Below are positions 1-8,404 of a DNA stretch of 64,000 bases, piece by piece (position 1 is the stretch's first letter; each line of letters opens with the position of its first letter). The stretch lies in NCBI GenBank assembly GCA_902615915.1, contig CACMQQ010000005.1, positions 33,513-97,512 of the forward strand, written 5' to 3'. The stretch comes from an uncultured Fidelibacterota bacterium. GTDB taxonomy: Bacteria > Fidelibacterota > Marinisomatia > Marinisomatales > TCS55. The position numbers and the translations under genes are program-made. The notes beneath the pieces were generated by a model. It did not search any database and had not been told where the DNA came from. It worked only from the letters and a program-made list of their open reading frames with translations.

Positions 1-186
1 AAACCCTATGTTGAGGATTTAATAAAAATGATCATCTCCAAATGGGGTAAAAAAGTCGAAATTATAGCTGGAGGTGGAATTTCCAATAAGGAAGATGCCT
101 TACACTATCTTGAGCTAGGCGCTAAACATCTTTCTTTGGGGACTGTATGTTTTACACCTTGGAAAATTAAAAAAATACTTTCTTAA
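1..186 (+). CDS. C-terminal end of a dihydroorotate-dehydrogenase-like TIM-barrel protein (partial)
   Basis: An open frame enters from the left edge and ends at TAA 184-186, giving 61 residues. It shows the phosphate-binding end of an FMN TIM barrel: IIAGGGISNKEDA, then GAKHLSLGTVCFTPWKIKK. That is how class 1 dihydroorotate dehydrogenases (pyrimidine synthesis, dihydroorotate to orotate) end, with the conserved 'GA..v.vGT..f..P' strand and helix. Other FMN barrels share part of this pattern, so the family is likely but the exact enzyme is not certain. rlpA starts 2 nt after the stop, so the two are probably co-transcribed. Confidence 0.6.
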   Translation, partial: KPYVEDLIKMIISKWGKKVEIIAGGGISNKEDALHYLELGAKHLSLGTVCFTPWKIKKILS

Positions 187-188
187 TC

Positions 189-677
189 TTGAATATTGTT
201 AAATCTATAATATTTTTTTTGATTTTATTTTTGATAAGTTGCACTAATTCTCCAAGATATCAATCTGGTCAAACAACAAAACAGTCTACACCAAAGACTA
301 AAGCCGTTAAAAAAAATGACATAAAAAAAAATATCAAACATAAGAAAGTTATGAAAGGTATCAGCTCTTTTTACGGTCTAAACGATGGTTTTCATGGTAA
401 ATTAACAGCCAATGGTGAGATTTTTGATATGTATGGTTTAACTGCTGCTCATAAGACACTTCCTTTAAATACTATAGTGAGAGTTACCAATTTAGACAAA
501 GAAGATAAATCGTTGATTTTAAGAATTAATGACAGAGGTCCATATGTTGGGAAAAGAATATTGGATTGCTCCTATGGAGCAGCCTATAAACTTGATTTTG
601 TCAAAGAAGGAACTGCAAAAGTCAAGATAGAGGTCATCGAGTGGGGCGATAATAAATATATGAAACATAAGGACTAG
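189..677 (+). CDS. rlpA: RlpA-like septal-ring lipoprotein
   Basis: 162 residues from a TTG start; no ATG lies upstream of the signal peptide. A hydrophobic N-terminus ends in lipobox LISC (Cys about 18), so this is a lipid-anchored envelope protein. A Lys-rich linker follows. Then comes the RlpA double-psi beta-barrel: ISSFYG, HGKLTANGE, LTAAHKTLPLNT, RINDRGPYVGKRILDCS. The family cleaves or binds glycan strands lacking stem peptides at the division septum. The conserved His and Asp of the lytic transglycosylase barrel are present (AAH and NDRGP). It is short and has no C-terminal SPOR domain, unlike E. coli RlpA. Confidence 0.9.
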   Translation: MNIVKSIIFFLILFLISCTNSPRYQSGQTTKQSTPKTKAVKKNDIKKNIKHKKVMKGISSFYGLNDGFHGKLTANGEIFDMYGLTAAHKTLPLNTIVRVTNLDKEDKSLILRINDRGPYVGKRILDCSYGAAYKLDFVKEGTAKVKIEVIEWGDNKYMKHKD

Positions 678-678
678 T

Positions 679-1563
679 ATTAAGTTTTTCATATTAATTA
701 ATCCCTATAGCGGAAAAGGTGTAGGTAGTAAAATATTTCACACTGTATCCAATGAGTTAAAGGCTCGAAATATTCCATTTGATTTCAAATTTTCTGAAAA
801 ACCAAACCACATCTATTCAATAGTTAAAAATTTAAAAATCCAAGATTATGATAGAATATGTTGTGTTGGTGGAGATGGTTCAATACATGAAACAATCAAT
901 GGTTTGATGGATCGCACAGATAAGAAAAAACTCCCATTATCCTTTTTTCCTGGAGGAACAGGAAATGCGTTTGTTAGAGATATAGATTTTTTGGATACAA
1001 AAAAAGCGCTTTCAAGAACATTAGAAAATAAAAAAAGAAAAATAGATATTTTCTTATGTAAAACTCAAAAAAAACAATTTTACTCATTTAATATTGTTGG
1101 GTGGGGCATTCCCTCAGACATTAATTTTTTAGCTGAAAAGTTACGGTTTCTTGGAGGAATGAGGTATAATGTTGCTTCATTGATCGAAGTTTTTAAAAAA
1201 AAACAAAGATTTGCCAATCTTCAATTCAATGATAACACTATAAAAGATAATTTTGGTTTTATCATGGCTTGTAATACAATACATACTGGTAAAGGTATGA
1301 AAATAGCACCGTTTGCAAAATTAGATGATGGCTTAATAGATTTACTTGTAGTAAGAAATGTAAAAAGATTAAAATTATTAAGCTTATTTACAAAAATTTT
1401 CAATGGAGATCACATAAAAGATACGAAGGTTGAATATTTTACAACCAAGCAATTAAGCATTAAAAGCGAAAAGGAATATCCGCTCAATATAGATGGCGAT
1501 AACAAAGAAACAAGTCCCATTACAATACAAGTTCTACCCAAAGAAATTGAAATTTTTAATTAA
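679..1563 (+). CDS. Diacylglycerol kinase / YegS-like lipid kinase, AUU start
   Basis: 294 residues in the DAGK catalytic family, which phosphorylates diacylglycerol or related lipids with ATP. The conserved N-terminus FILINPYSGKG and the GGDGSIHETINGL nucleotide loop lie upstream of the first ATG (904), so a start at 904 would delete half the catalytic domain. The frame is closed by TGA at 661-663. No ATG, GTG, TTG or CTG exists between that stop and the conserved region. ATT at 679 is the best start: AAGGA at 669-673 sits 5 nt before it, and the rlpA stop is at 675-677. Later motifs include FFPGGTGNAF and NIDGD near the C-terminus. It abuts cdsA (ATG at 1564), which fits phospholipid metabolism. 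Confidence 0.85.
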   Translation: MKFFILINPYSGKGVGSKIFHTVSNELKARNIPFDFKFSEKPNHIYSIVKNLKIQDYDRICCVGGDGSIHETINGLMDRTDKKKLPLSFFPGGTGNAFVRDIDFLDTKKALSRTLENKKRKIDIFLCKTQKKQFYSFNIVGWGIPSDINFLAEKLRFLGGMRYNVASLIEVFKKKQRFANLQFNDNTIKDNFGFIMACNTIHTGKGMKIAPFAKLDDGLIDLLVVRNVKRLKLLSLFTKIFNGDHIKDTKVEYFTTKQLSIKSEKEYPLNIDGDNKETSPITIQVLPKEIEIFN

Positions 1564-2403
1564 ATGAAAAATTTTTTCCTAGAAAGACTTTTAATTTCAT
1601 TAATTGGAATACCTGTACTACTGTATATCATTGCTAAAGGGGGATTTTTATTTTTCGCTTTGGTAGTTATTATATCGATCGTATCAATAAACGAATTTTA
1701 TAATTTTCCTAAGTCTTCGATCGATATAATAACAAGATTTTTCGGTACAATATCATGCATTCTGTTTGCACTTAATTATTCTACCGTATACACTCCAACA
1801 GAATATTTACCCTATATTAATAAGGACTTAATTATAATTTCATTAATCATTGCATTTATTTTATACATTATGATTGAACTTTTAATTCCTAACAGAAGAT
1901 TAATCGAGACAATATCCTATACAGTATTTGGAGTTATATATATTCCATTTTTATTATGCTCATTAATTGCTATTAGCGATTTTGATCATTTAAATGGATC
2001 AAGATTTACTCTTTTACTTTTTGTTACGGTTTGGATGGCAGATTCTGCTGCTTATTACGTAGGTAATGCTTTTGGGAGAACAAAAATGATAGAAAGTATA
2101 AGCCCCAAAAAGACCATTGAAGGCTTCATTGGTGGTTATATTGGTTCTTTGTTATCTGTTTTTATTTTTACTTATTTTGAATTACTTAAATATTCCCTAA
2201 CCACTCTTCAAATTATTTTAGTTTCAATATCGATAGGTATTTTTGGTCAATTAGGTGATTTCTTTGAGTCTATGATTAAAAGAAATTATAAGATCAAGGA
2301 CTCTAGCAATTTGCTATTAGGCCATGGTGGATTTTTGGATAGATTTGACTCGATCATAATATCCAGTCCTTTAATTTTCATTTTTTTAAGATTTATATCG
2401 TAG
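1564..2403 (+). CDS. cdsA: Phosphatidate cytidylyltransferase
   Basis: 279 residues, polytopic inner-membrane enzyme making CDP-diacylglycerol from phosphatidate and CTP. There are about eight hydrophobic segments. The C-terminal half carries the CdsA signature: ISPKKTIEGFIGG, then MIKRNYKIKDSSN followed by LLGHGGFLDRFDS, with the acidic residues that bind metal and CTP. The start codon directly follows the lipid kinase stop, so the two are an operon linking diacylglycerol phosphorylation to CDP-diacylglycerol. Length is normal for the family. Confidence 0.95.
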   Translation: MKNFFLERLLISLIGIPVLLYIIAKGGFLFFALVVIISIVSINEFYNFPKSSIDIITRFFGTISCILFALNYSTVYTPTEYLPYINKDLIIISLIIAFILYIMIELLIPNRRLIETISYTVFGVIYIPFLLCSLIAISDFDHLNGSRFTLLLFVTVWMADSAAYYVGNAFGRTKMIESISPKKTIEGFIGGYIGSLLSVFIFTYFELLKYSLTTLQIILVSISIGIFGQLGDFFESMIKRNYKIKDSSNLLLGHGGFLDRFDSIIISSPLIFIFLRFIS

Positions 2404-2411
2404 TTTAAGAA

Positions 2412-3947
2412 ATGAATAAGTTATTAAAAAAATTAGGCTTAGAAGAGTTTAATTATGGAGCAAGCTCTAGTTATAATAATTGCATAAAAAACGAAGAACA
2501 AAAACTAATATCTTCATACAATCCATCTGATGGAACCCTTCTTTCGTCTGTATATAAATCGTCTACAGCTGATCTAGACAACATTATAAAAAGATCGTCT
2601 GATGCATTTAATGAATTTAAAAAAATTCCAGCTCCAGTCAGAGGTGATTTGGTCAGAGAAATGTCTACAGCTTTAAGAGATTACAAAGATGACCTCGGTA
2701 CGTTAGTTTCATTAGAGATGGGGAAAATAAAACAAGAAGGCGACGGTGAAGTTCAAGAAATGATAGACATTGCTGATTTTGCTGTTGGACAATCTCGTAT
2801 GCTCTACGGTAAAACAATGCATTCCGAAAGAATTGATCATAGAATGTATGAACAATGGCATCCATTGGGACCGATAGGTGTAATTTCTGCTTTTAATTTT
2901 CCTGTTGCAGTATGGGCTTGGAATGCATTTATTGCCGCAATATGTGGTAATACTACTATCTGGAAACCTTCTTCTCAAACCCCTTTGTGTGCAATTGCAG
3001 TTCAAAATATATGTAATGATGTGATGAAAAATCTGGGGTATGAAGGAATTTTTTCTTTAGCCATTGGATCTGGTTCAGAGATCGGTGAATCTTTGATATC
3101 AAACCCTTCGATTCCATTAATTTCATTTACCGGATCTACTAAAATGGGCAGGCACGTAAATCAAATTGTATCCAGCAGATTTGGTAAATCAATTTTAGAA
3201 CTTGGTGGAAATAATGCCATCATTATAGATGAGACCGCTGACCTAGACCTAGCTCTACCTGCTGTAGTTTTTGGGGCTGTTGGTACAGCGGGTCAAAGAT
3301 GTACATCTACAAGAAGAGTTATTATCCATGAATCTATATTTGATGAATTTAAGGATAGCTTAACAAATGCCTATAAACAGATCGTGATTGGAAATGCTGT
3401 AAAAAAAGAAACATTGATGGGGCCTCTTGTAAGTAAAGATGCAGTCACTGATTATTTATTAGCAATACAAAAGATCAAACAAAGTGGGGGAAATATAATA
3501 TATGGAGGTAAAGAAATTGATTGTCCAGGTTTTTTTGTAGAGCCAGCAATAGCTGAAGTTGAGAATGAGTGGGATATTGTTCAAGAAGAAACATTTGCAC
3601 CAATCCTTTATCTTTTAAAATATAAGGATATTTATGAGGCAATAGATTTGCAAAATAACGTGAAACAAGGATTATCATCGGCTATTTTTACTGAAAGTAT
3701 AAAGAATTCAGAATTGTTTTTATCATCAAGGGGCAGCGATTGTGGAATAGCAAATGTTAATATTGGCACATCAGGCGCTGAGATTGGAGGTGCATTCGGG
3801 GGTGAGAAAGAAACGGGAGGTGGTAGGGAGTCCGGTTCTGACTCATGGAAGCAGTACATGAGAAGACAAACAAATACTATAAATTGGAGCAATGATTTAC
3901 CTTTGGCTCAAGGAATAGAATTTAATTTAAATAATTCTGATAAATAA
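2412..3947 (+). CDS. Aldehyde dehydrogenase, ALDH7-type (alpha-aminoadipic semialdehyde dehydrogenase)
   Basis: 511-residue NAD(P)-dependent aldehyde dehydrogenase. Visible active-site elements are FNFPVAVW (Asn near 162), LELGGNNA (Glu near 263) and [12 protein letters not shown] (nucleophile Cys near 297). ALDH7 features such as the [19 protein letters not shown] stretch near the C-terminus fit the antiquitin/AmaB group. The next gene is lysine 6-aminotransferase, whose product is 2-aminoadipate 6-semialdehyde. The inferred role is therefore its oxidation to 2-aminoadipate in lysine catabolism. Substrate assignment rests on subfamily resemblance plus context. Confidence 0.85.
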   Translation: MNKLLKKLGLEEFNYGASSSYNNCIKNEEQKLISSYNPSDGTLLSSVYKSSTADLDNIIKRSSDAFNEFKKIPAPVRGDLVREMSTALRDYKDDLGTLVSLEMGKIKQEGDGEVQEMIDIADFAVGQSRMLYGKTMHSERIDHRMYEQWHPLGPIGVISAFNFPVAVWAWNAFIAAICGNTTIWKPSSQTPLCAIAVQNICNDVMKNLGYEGIFSLAIGSGSEIGESLISNPSIPLISFTGSTKMGRHVNQIVSSRFGKSILELGGNNAIIIDETADLDLALPAVVFGAVGTAGQRCTSTRRVIIHESIFDEFKDSLTNAYKQIVIGNAVKKETLMGPLVSKDAVTDYLLAIQKIKQSGGNIIYGGKEIDCPGFFVEPAIAEVENEWDIVQEETFAPILYLLKYKDIYEAIDLQNNVKQGLSSAIFTESIKNSELFLSSRGSDCGIANVNIGTSGAEIGGAFGGEKETGGGRESGSDSWKQYMRRQTNTINWSNDLPLAQGIEFNLNNSDK

Positions 3948-3966
3948 AGTAATATGAGTATTTAGT

Positions 3967-5319
3967 ATGAACATAAACCCTAAAAATACAAAAGATAATA
4001 TTAGTAAACACATGCTTGCTGATGGAATGTCTCAAATTATAGATCTAGAAAAAAGTCATGGATCTTGGCTTGTAGATGGAAGGGATAATAGGCAATACCT
4101 TGACCTTTTTTCTATGTTTGCATCTTTATCTGTTGGCTACAACCATCCATATATCTTAAAAAATAAAGAAAGACTTCTTACCTCAGCATTAAACAAACCC
4201 ACTAATTCAGATGTTTATTCTGTTGAAATGGCAGAATTTGTAAATACTATGAATAGAGTAGCTCAGCCTGATTATCTTCCACATTCTTTTTTTATTGAAG
4301 GAGGTGGACTAGCTGTTGAAAATGCATTAAAAGCAGCATTTGATTGGAAAGTTAAAAAGAATTTAAAATCTGGAAAGGGAAAAAAAGGGTCGATGATAAT
4401 ACATTTTAAGGAATGTTTTCATGGTAGAACAGGCTATACAATGAGTCTGACTGATTCTCCTGATCCTAGAAAAACCATGTATTTTCCAAAATTTGAATGG
4501 CCTAGGGTTTTAAATCCAAAAATAAACTTTCCAATTGATAAAAATATTGACGAAGTAATTAAAAGTGAGAAAATTTCATTAGATCAAATAAAAGATGCAT
4601 TGGTCAAAAATAAAGATGAAATAGCTGCTTTAATAATTGAACCCATTCAAGGTGAAGGGGGAGATAATCATTTTAGATGTGAGTTCTTCAAAGAACTTAG
4701 AACCCTTGCGAATGAAAATGATTTTCTTTTGATTTATGATGAAGTTCAAACTGGAATCGGGATTACAGGAAGTATGTGGGCTCATCAATCATTTAACCCA
4801 AATATATGTAATTGCAATTGTGATAATTCTAATATTTTACCGGATATTATTTCATTCGGTAAAAAGACTCAAGTATGTGGAATTTTTGCAAGCAACAGAT
4901 TAGATGAGGTTGAGGATAATGTATTCAATCAATCCAGTAGATTAAATTCTACTTGGGGAGGTAGTCTTGTAGATATGGTAAGATTTACTTTATACTTAGA
5001 AATTATTGAAAATGAGAATTTACTTGAAAATGCTAACAAAATGGGTAAAGAGCTTGGCGATCAATTAATTACATTGCAAAAAAAACACCCTAATTTGATT
5101 TCAAATGCTAGAAATAGAGGTCTTTTTGGAGCTTTTGATTTTCCTGATCCTGAAACAAGAGATAAGGTAAATGATATGATTCTTGAGGAAGGAACTATGA
5201 TGTTAGGGTGCGGTACAAAAACAATTAGATTTAGACCGCATTTGAATATATCTAAAAGTGAGCTTGCAGATGGTTTTGGTATGATCGATAATGCTCTTGG
5301 GAGATTTCAAAAGAGTTGA
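3967..5319 (+). CDS. lat: L-lysine 6-transaminase
   Basis: 450 residues, class III PLP aminotransferase transferring the epsilon-amino group of lysine to 2-oxoglutarate. The N-terminal MLADGMSQIIDLEKSHGSW, FFIEGGGLAVENALK, the LIIEPIQGEGGDNHF active-site strand, IYDEVQTGIG and the PLP-lysine segment IISFGKKTQVCG (Lys near 300) match the Lat family closely. It lies 19 nt after the ALDH7 gene and overlaps rsmI by 4 nt. Unusual: about 12 extra residues near 278-290 hold a Cys-x-Cys-x-Cys cluster (C281, C283, C285), just before the PLP lysine, where I recall relatives having a short loop. Confidence 0.92.
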   Translation: MNINPKNTKDNISKHMLADGMSQIIDLEKSHGSWLVDGRDNRQYLDLFSMFASLSVGYNHPYILKNKERLLTSALNKPTNSDVYSVEMAEFVNTMNRVAQPDYLPHSFFIEGGGLAVENALKAAFDWKVKKNLKSGKGKKGSMIIHFKECFHGRTGYTMSLTDSPDPRKTMYFPKFEWPRVLNPKINFPIDKNIDEVIKSEKISLDQIKDALVKNKDEIAALIIEPIQGEGGDNHFRCEFFKELRTLANENDFLLIYDEVQTGIGITGSMWAHQSFNPNICNCNCDNSNILPDIISFGKKTQVCGIFASNRLDEVEDNVFNQSSRLNSTWGGSLVDMVRFTLYLEIIENENLLENANKMGKELGDQLITLQKKHPNLISNARNRGLFGAFDFPDPETRDKVNDMILEEGTMMLGCGTKTIRFRPHLNISKSELADGFGMIDNALGRFQKS

Positions 5320-6011
5320 ATTCAACTTTTGGCGCTCTTTTCATTGTTTCAACTCCCCTTGGAAATCTTAAAGATATAACTTTAAGAGCTTTAAATATTA
5401 TGAAGAATAGTTATTTGATAGCTGCTGAGGATACTAGAAAATCTAAAATCTTATTAAAGGAATATGACATTAAGACTAAAATGATTAGCTATCATGAACA
5501 CAATTCGCACAATAGGATAAAAAAAATAATTTCTTATTTAAAAGATGGTAAAAATATATCATTAATTTCAGATGCAGGAACTCCTGGCATTAGCGATCCT
5601 TCTTATCGATTAATTAGAAGTGCCATTGAAAATGAGATTACTGTCAACTCAATTCCTGGCCCATCAGCTTTTCTAACAGCTTTGACATCCTCAGGTCTTC
5701 CTACTGATAATTTTTTTTTCGCTGGATTTTTACCTTCAAAGAAAGGAAGAAAATCCAAACTAGAAGAATTGTCTAAATTAAATTCTACCTTAATTTTATA
5801 CGAGAATCCAAAACGTTTGTTAAAAACCTTGAATGATATCTATTCCACATTTAACAACAGACCAGCTGTGATTTGTAAAGAATTAACAAAAATCCATGAA
5901 ACCTTTCATAGGGGATCTTTAGCATCCTTGATTGAAAACTTTAGCAACATAAATTTAAAAGGGGAATTTGTAATTCTAGTTGGAAAGGATAAAGACAGTG
6001 TCTACTTCTAA
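5316..6011 (+). CDS. rsmI: 16S rRNA (cytidine1402-2'-O)-methyltransferase
   Basis: 231 residues from TTG 5316, overlapping the lat stop. A tetrapyrrole-methylase fold is seen: FIVSTPLGNLKDITLRA at the N-terminus, AAEDTRKSKILL, ISDAGTPGISDPSYRL, and NSIPGPSAFLTALTSSGL. These are RsmI hallmarks; the enzyme methylates C1402 in the ribosomal P site using SAM. The protein ends right after the catalytic fold (GEFVILVGKD), so it lacks the roughly 50-residue C-terminal helical domain of E. coli RsmI. The 3' end overlaps tmk. Confidence 0.93.
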   Translation: MNSTFGALFIVSTPLGNLKDITLRALNIMKNSYLIAAEDTRKSKILLKEYDIKTKMISYHEHNSHNRIKKIISYLKDGKNISLISDAGTPGISDPSYRLIRSAIENEITVNSIPGPSAFLTALTSSGLPTDNFFFAGFLPSKKGRKSKLEELSKLNSTLILYENPKRLLKTLNDIYSTFNNRPAVICKELTKIHETFHRGSLASLIENFSNINLKGEFVILVGKDKDSVYF

Positions 6012-6624
6012 GGGTCTATTCATATCCTTTGAAGGAATTGATGGCTGTGGAAAATCAACCCAAATCAAAATGCTTTGTTCTTATTTAAAAGATAGAAATA
6101 AAGAATTTCTTATGGTAAGAGAGCCGGGCGGCACTGATATATCAGAACAAATACGTAAAATATTACTTCATAGTCATGATCAAGAAATTTCTGATAGAAC
6201 TGAAGCATTGCTGATGACAGGTAGTAGAGCACAGCTTATCGATGAAAAGATATTACCTTTTTTAAATCAAGGTAAAATAGTTATTGCTGATAGGTTTTTA
6301 GATTCTACTTTAGCTTATCAAGGAGGAGGAAGAGAATTAGATCTTAATTGGTTGATCGACTTGAATAATTTTGCAACTAATAATACTTTTCCCGATATTA
6401 CTTTTTTTATAGATATTGAACCAGAGATCGGCGCTATGAGAAGCGGATCTAGTAAAGATAGGATAGAAAGAGCTGGATTAGAATTTCAGTCTAGAGTTAG
6501 GCAATCTTATATTAAATTATCCACACTTTTTAATGATAGATATTTAACTTTAGATGGAAATCTGAAAAAAAAAATTATTCATAAAAAAATTGTTTCACAT
6601 TTATTAGAAAAGGATCCATGGTGA
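5998..6624 (+). CDS. tmk: Thymidylate kinase
   Basis: 208 residues; phosphorylates dTMP to dTDP for DNA synthesis. The P-loop FEGIDGCGKST is at residues 11-21, followed by the DR(F/Y) motif in IADRFLDSTLAYQGGGRELD and a lid region with basic residues (KDRIERAG). I chose GTG 5998 because AAGGA at 5985-5989 gives a normal ribosome-binding spacing. An in-frame TTG at 5980 would add six residues not expected before the P-loop strand. It overlaps rsmI upstream and ctp downstream by 7 nt. Confidence 0.94.
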   Translation: MSTSKGLFISFEGIDGCGKSTQIKMLCSYLKDRNKEFLMVREPGGTDISEQIRKILLHSHDQEISDRTEALLMTGSRAQLIDEKILPFLNQGKIVIADRFLDSTLAYQGGGRELDLNWLIDLNNFATNNTFPDITFFIDIEPEIGAMRSGSSKDRIERAGLEFQSRVRQSYIKLSTLFNDRYLTLDGNLKKKIIHKKIVSHLLEKDPW

Positions 6625-8276
6625 AAAGATCAAAATCTTTTAAAAAAATTATTGTTTCTCTAATTGTGATTGGTGCGGTTTCGATCGCTGTCACTCAATC
6701 AAGTTTTTATAGAAGGATTAGCCAATCACAAAGATTATTCAATCAAATTTATAATCAAATTTTTTCTACCTATCTTCATGAATTAAACCCTGAAGAATTC
6801 ACAAAAGCGACCATAAATAGCATAACAGCTAATCTTGATCCATATACCTCATATATGGTTGAAGAGGAACAGCATCAAATGAACATCTTAAGTAAAGGTA
6901 AATATGGTGGAGTTGGTATTCAATTGAGCTATAGAAATGAACAAATGATTGTTATTGCTCCTATGGATGGCGGCCCTGCGCAAACAGCTGGTATTTTAAG
7001 TGGAGATATTATTCTTAAAGTAGACGATGCTTTTGTGAAAGACATGAGCTTTAATGATGCAGCTGCAAAAATTAGAGGTCTCAAAGGATCTGAAGTGGTA
7101 CTTACAATAAAAAGATATGGGGAAGATGATCCAATAGATTACAAATTGATTAGGTCTGATATCAAAGTTAAAGATATTACTTATTCTGGTATGGTTTCCC
7201 CAACAACAGGCTATATAAGACTTAACAGATTTTCAAGAAATACCACCAATGAAATGAATCAAGCATTCAAAGATCTTATTGAAAACGATGTTAAAGAAGT
7301 TATCATCGATTTGAGAGATAACGGCGGAGGATTATTGACTGCTGCTGTAAATATGATAGATATGCTGATTGAAAAAGGGCAGACTATTGTTTCCACAAAA
7401 GGTCGAATGAAAGAATCAAATAGAAGTTTTCTTTCTAGAACAAAACCCATCATTGGAAAAGATGTAAAAATAGCAATTCTAATTAATCAAGGCAGCGCTT
7501 CTGCTAGCGAGATTGTTGCAGGGTCCATTCAAGACCTTGATAGGGGTATTGTCATTGGTCGAAAATCATTTGGTAAAGGGCTTGTTCAAACGCTTTATCC
7601 AATTGATAAAATTAGATCTTTGAAAGTAACTACAGCGAGATATTATATACCCAGCGGGAGATTTATACAGAATAATGACTATATAAATGAAAAGGTTGTC
7701 CTTGAAAGTGAACAAGAAGACTCTATCTTTACCACTTTGAATGGTAGAAAAGTACTTGGTAATGGAGGGATAACTCCAGATTCAATAATTTATTCAGAAA
7801 CAATGGAGCCTCTAACAGTTCAATATTGGAGAAGTGGATTTTTCTATTCATTTGCTCAAGAGAATAAATTTCAATATGAGAAATTTGAGGACGTTGAAAA
7901 TGATAATGAATTAATGTCAAAATTTAATAATTTCATATCAACAAAAGATAAGGTGAGATTGCCAGGGGAAGAAGTGTTAGAAGAAATTGAAGAGAAAATG
8001 ACTGCTTTAGGTAAAATAGATAATAAGACAAAAAAAGCCATGAATGATTTAGGGTTGTTTTTCAAAAATCAAAAGAATGATAGAATGGTATCTGAAAATA
8101 CTGATATGAAGCAATTACTTTTATTGGAATTTGCTGGCTTGTTTAATGGACCTGAAGGAAGAATAAAACAAGCATTGAAAGATGATAAAATAGTTCAATC
8201 TGCAATCAACATCCTATCAAGTGATAATTCTTATCAAATGGCTTTTAAAAATTCTCAAGTTATAATTAATAATTAA
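6618..8276 (+). CDS. C-terminal processing peptidase (S41 family, PDZ domain)
   Basis: 552 residues. A single N-terminal membrane or signal segment (residues 10-27) exports the protease to the periplasm. A PDZ domain occupies about 95-170 (GVGIQL, DGGPAQTAGILSGDIIL). The S41 core follows, with the catalytic serine in NQGSASASEIV (Ser295) and lysine in RKSFGKG (Lys320). The 25-residue spacing matches E. coli Tsp. The C-terminal about 150 residues are a charged helical extension common in FCB-group members. Likely substrates are envelope proteins with exposed C-termini; none can be named from this sequence. Confidence 0.92.
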   Translation: MVKRSKSFKKIIVSLIVIGAVSIAVTQSSFYRRISQSQRLFNQIYNQIFSTYLHELNPEEFTKATINSITANLDPYTSYMVEEEQHQMNILSKGKYGGVGIQLSYRNEQMIVIAPMDGGPAQTAGILSGDIILKVDDAFVKDMSFNDAAAKIRGLKGSEVVLTIKRYGEDDPIDYKLIRSDIKVKDITYSGMVSPTTGYIRLNRFSRNTTNEMNQAFKDLIENDVKEVIIDLRDNGGGLLTAAVNMIDMLIEKGQTIVSTKGRMKESNRSFLSRTKPIIGKDVKIAILINQGSASASEIVAGSIQDLDRGIVIGRKSFGKGLVQTLYPIDKIRSLKVTTARYYIPSGRFIQNNDYINEKVVLESEQEDSIFTTLNGRKVLGNGGITPDSIIYSETMEPLTVQYWRSGFFYSFAQENKFQYEKFEDVENDNELMSKFNNFISTKDKVRLPGEEVLEEIEEKMTALGKIDNKTKKAMNDLGLFFKNQKNDRMVSENTDMKQLLLLEFAGLFNGPEGRIKQALKDDKIVQSAINILSSDNSYQMAFKNSQVIINN

Positions 8277-8323
8277 TTCTTTAGTTGAAATATTAATTGA
8301 AAAATTTTTTAAAATTTAATTTA

Positions 8324-8397
8324 GGGCGATTAGCTCAGTTGGTTAGAGCGCTACGTTGACATCGTAGAGGTCAGCGGTTCGACTCCGTTATCGCCCA
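8324..8397 (+). tRNA. tRNA-Val (GAC)
   Basis: 74-nt cloverleaf. The acceptor stem GGGCGAT pairs with ATCGCCC, and the D arm is TAGCTCAGTTGGTTAGAG. The anticodon stem CTACG/CGTAG encloses loop TTGACAT (anticodon GAC, 8358-8360), and the T loop is TTCGACT. The CCA end is not encoded. It ends 7 nt before the thrS start codon. Confidence 0.97.
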
Positions 8398-8404
8398 CAA
8401 GTTT

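Noticed and set aside
2665..3892. Minus-strand frames opposite the aldehyde dehydrogenase gene
   Set aside because: They are shadows with no start context or recognisable domain.
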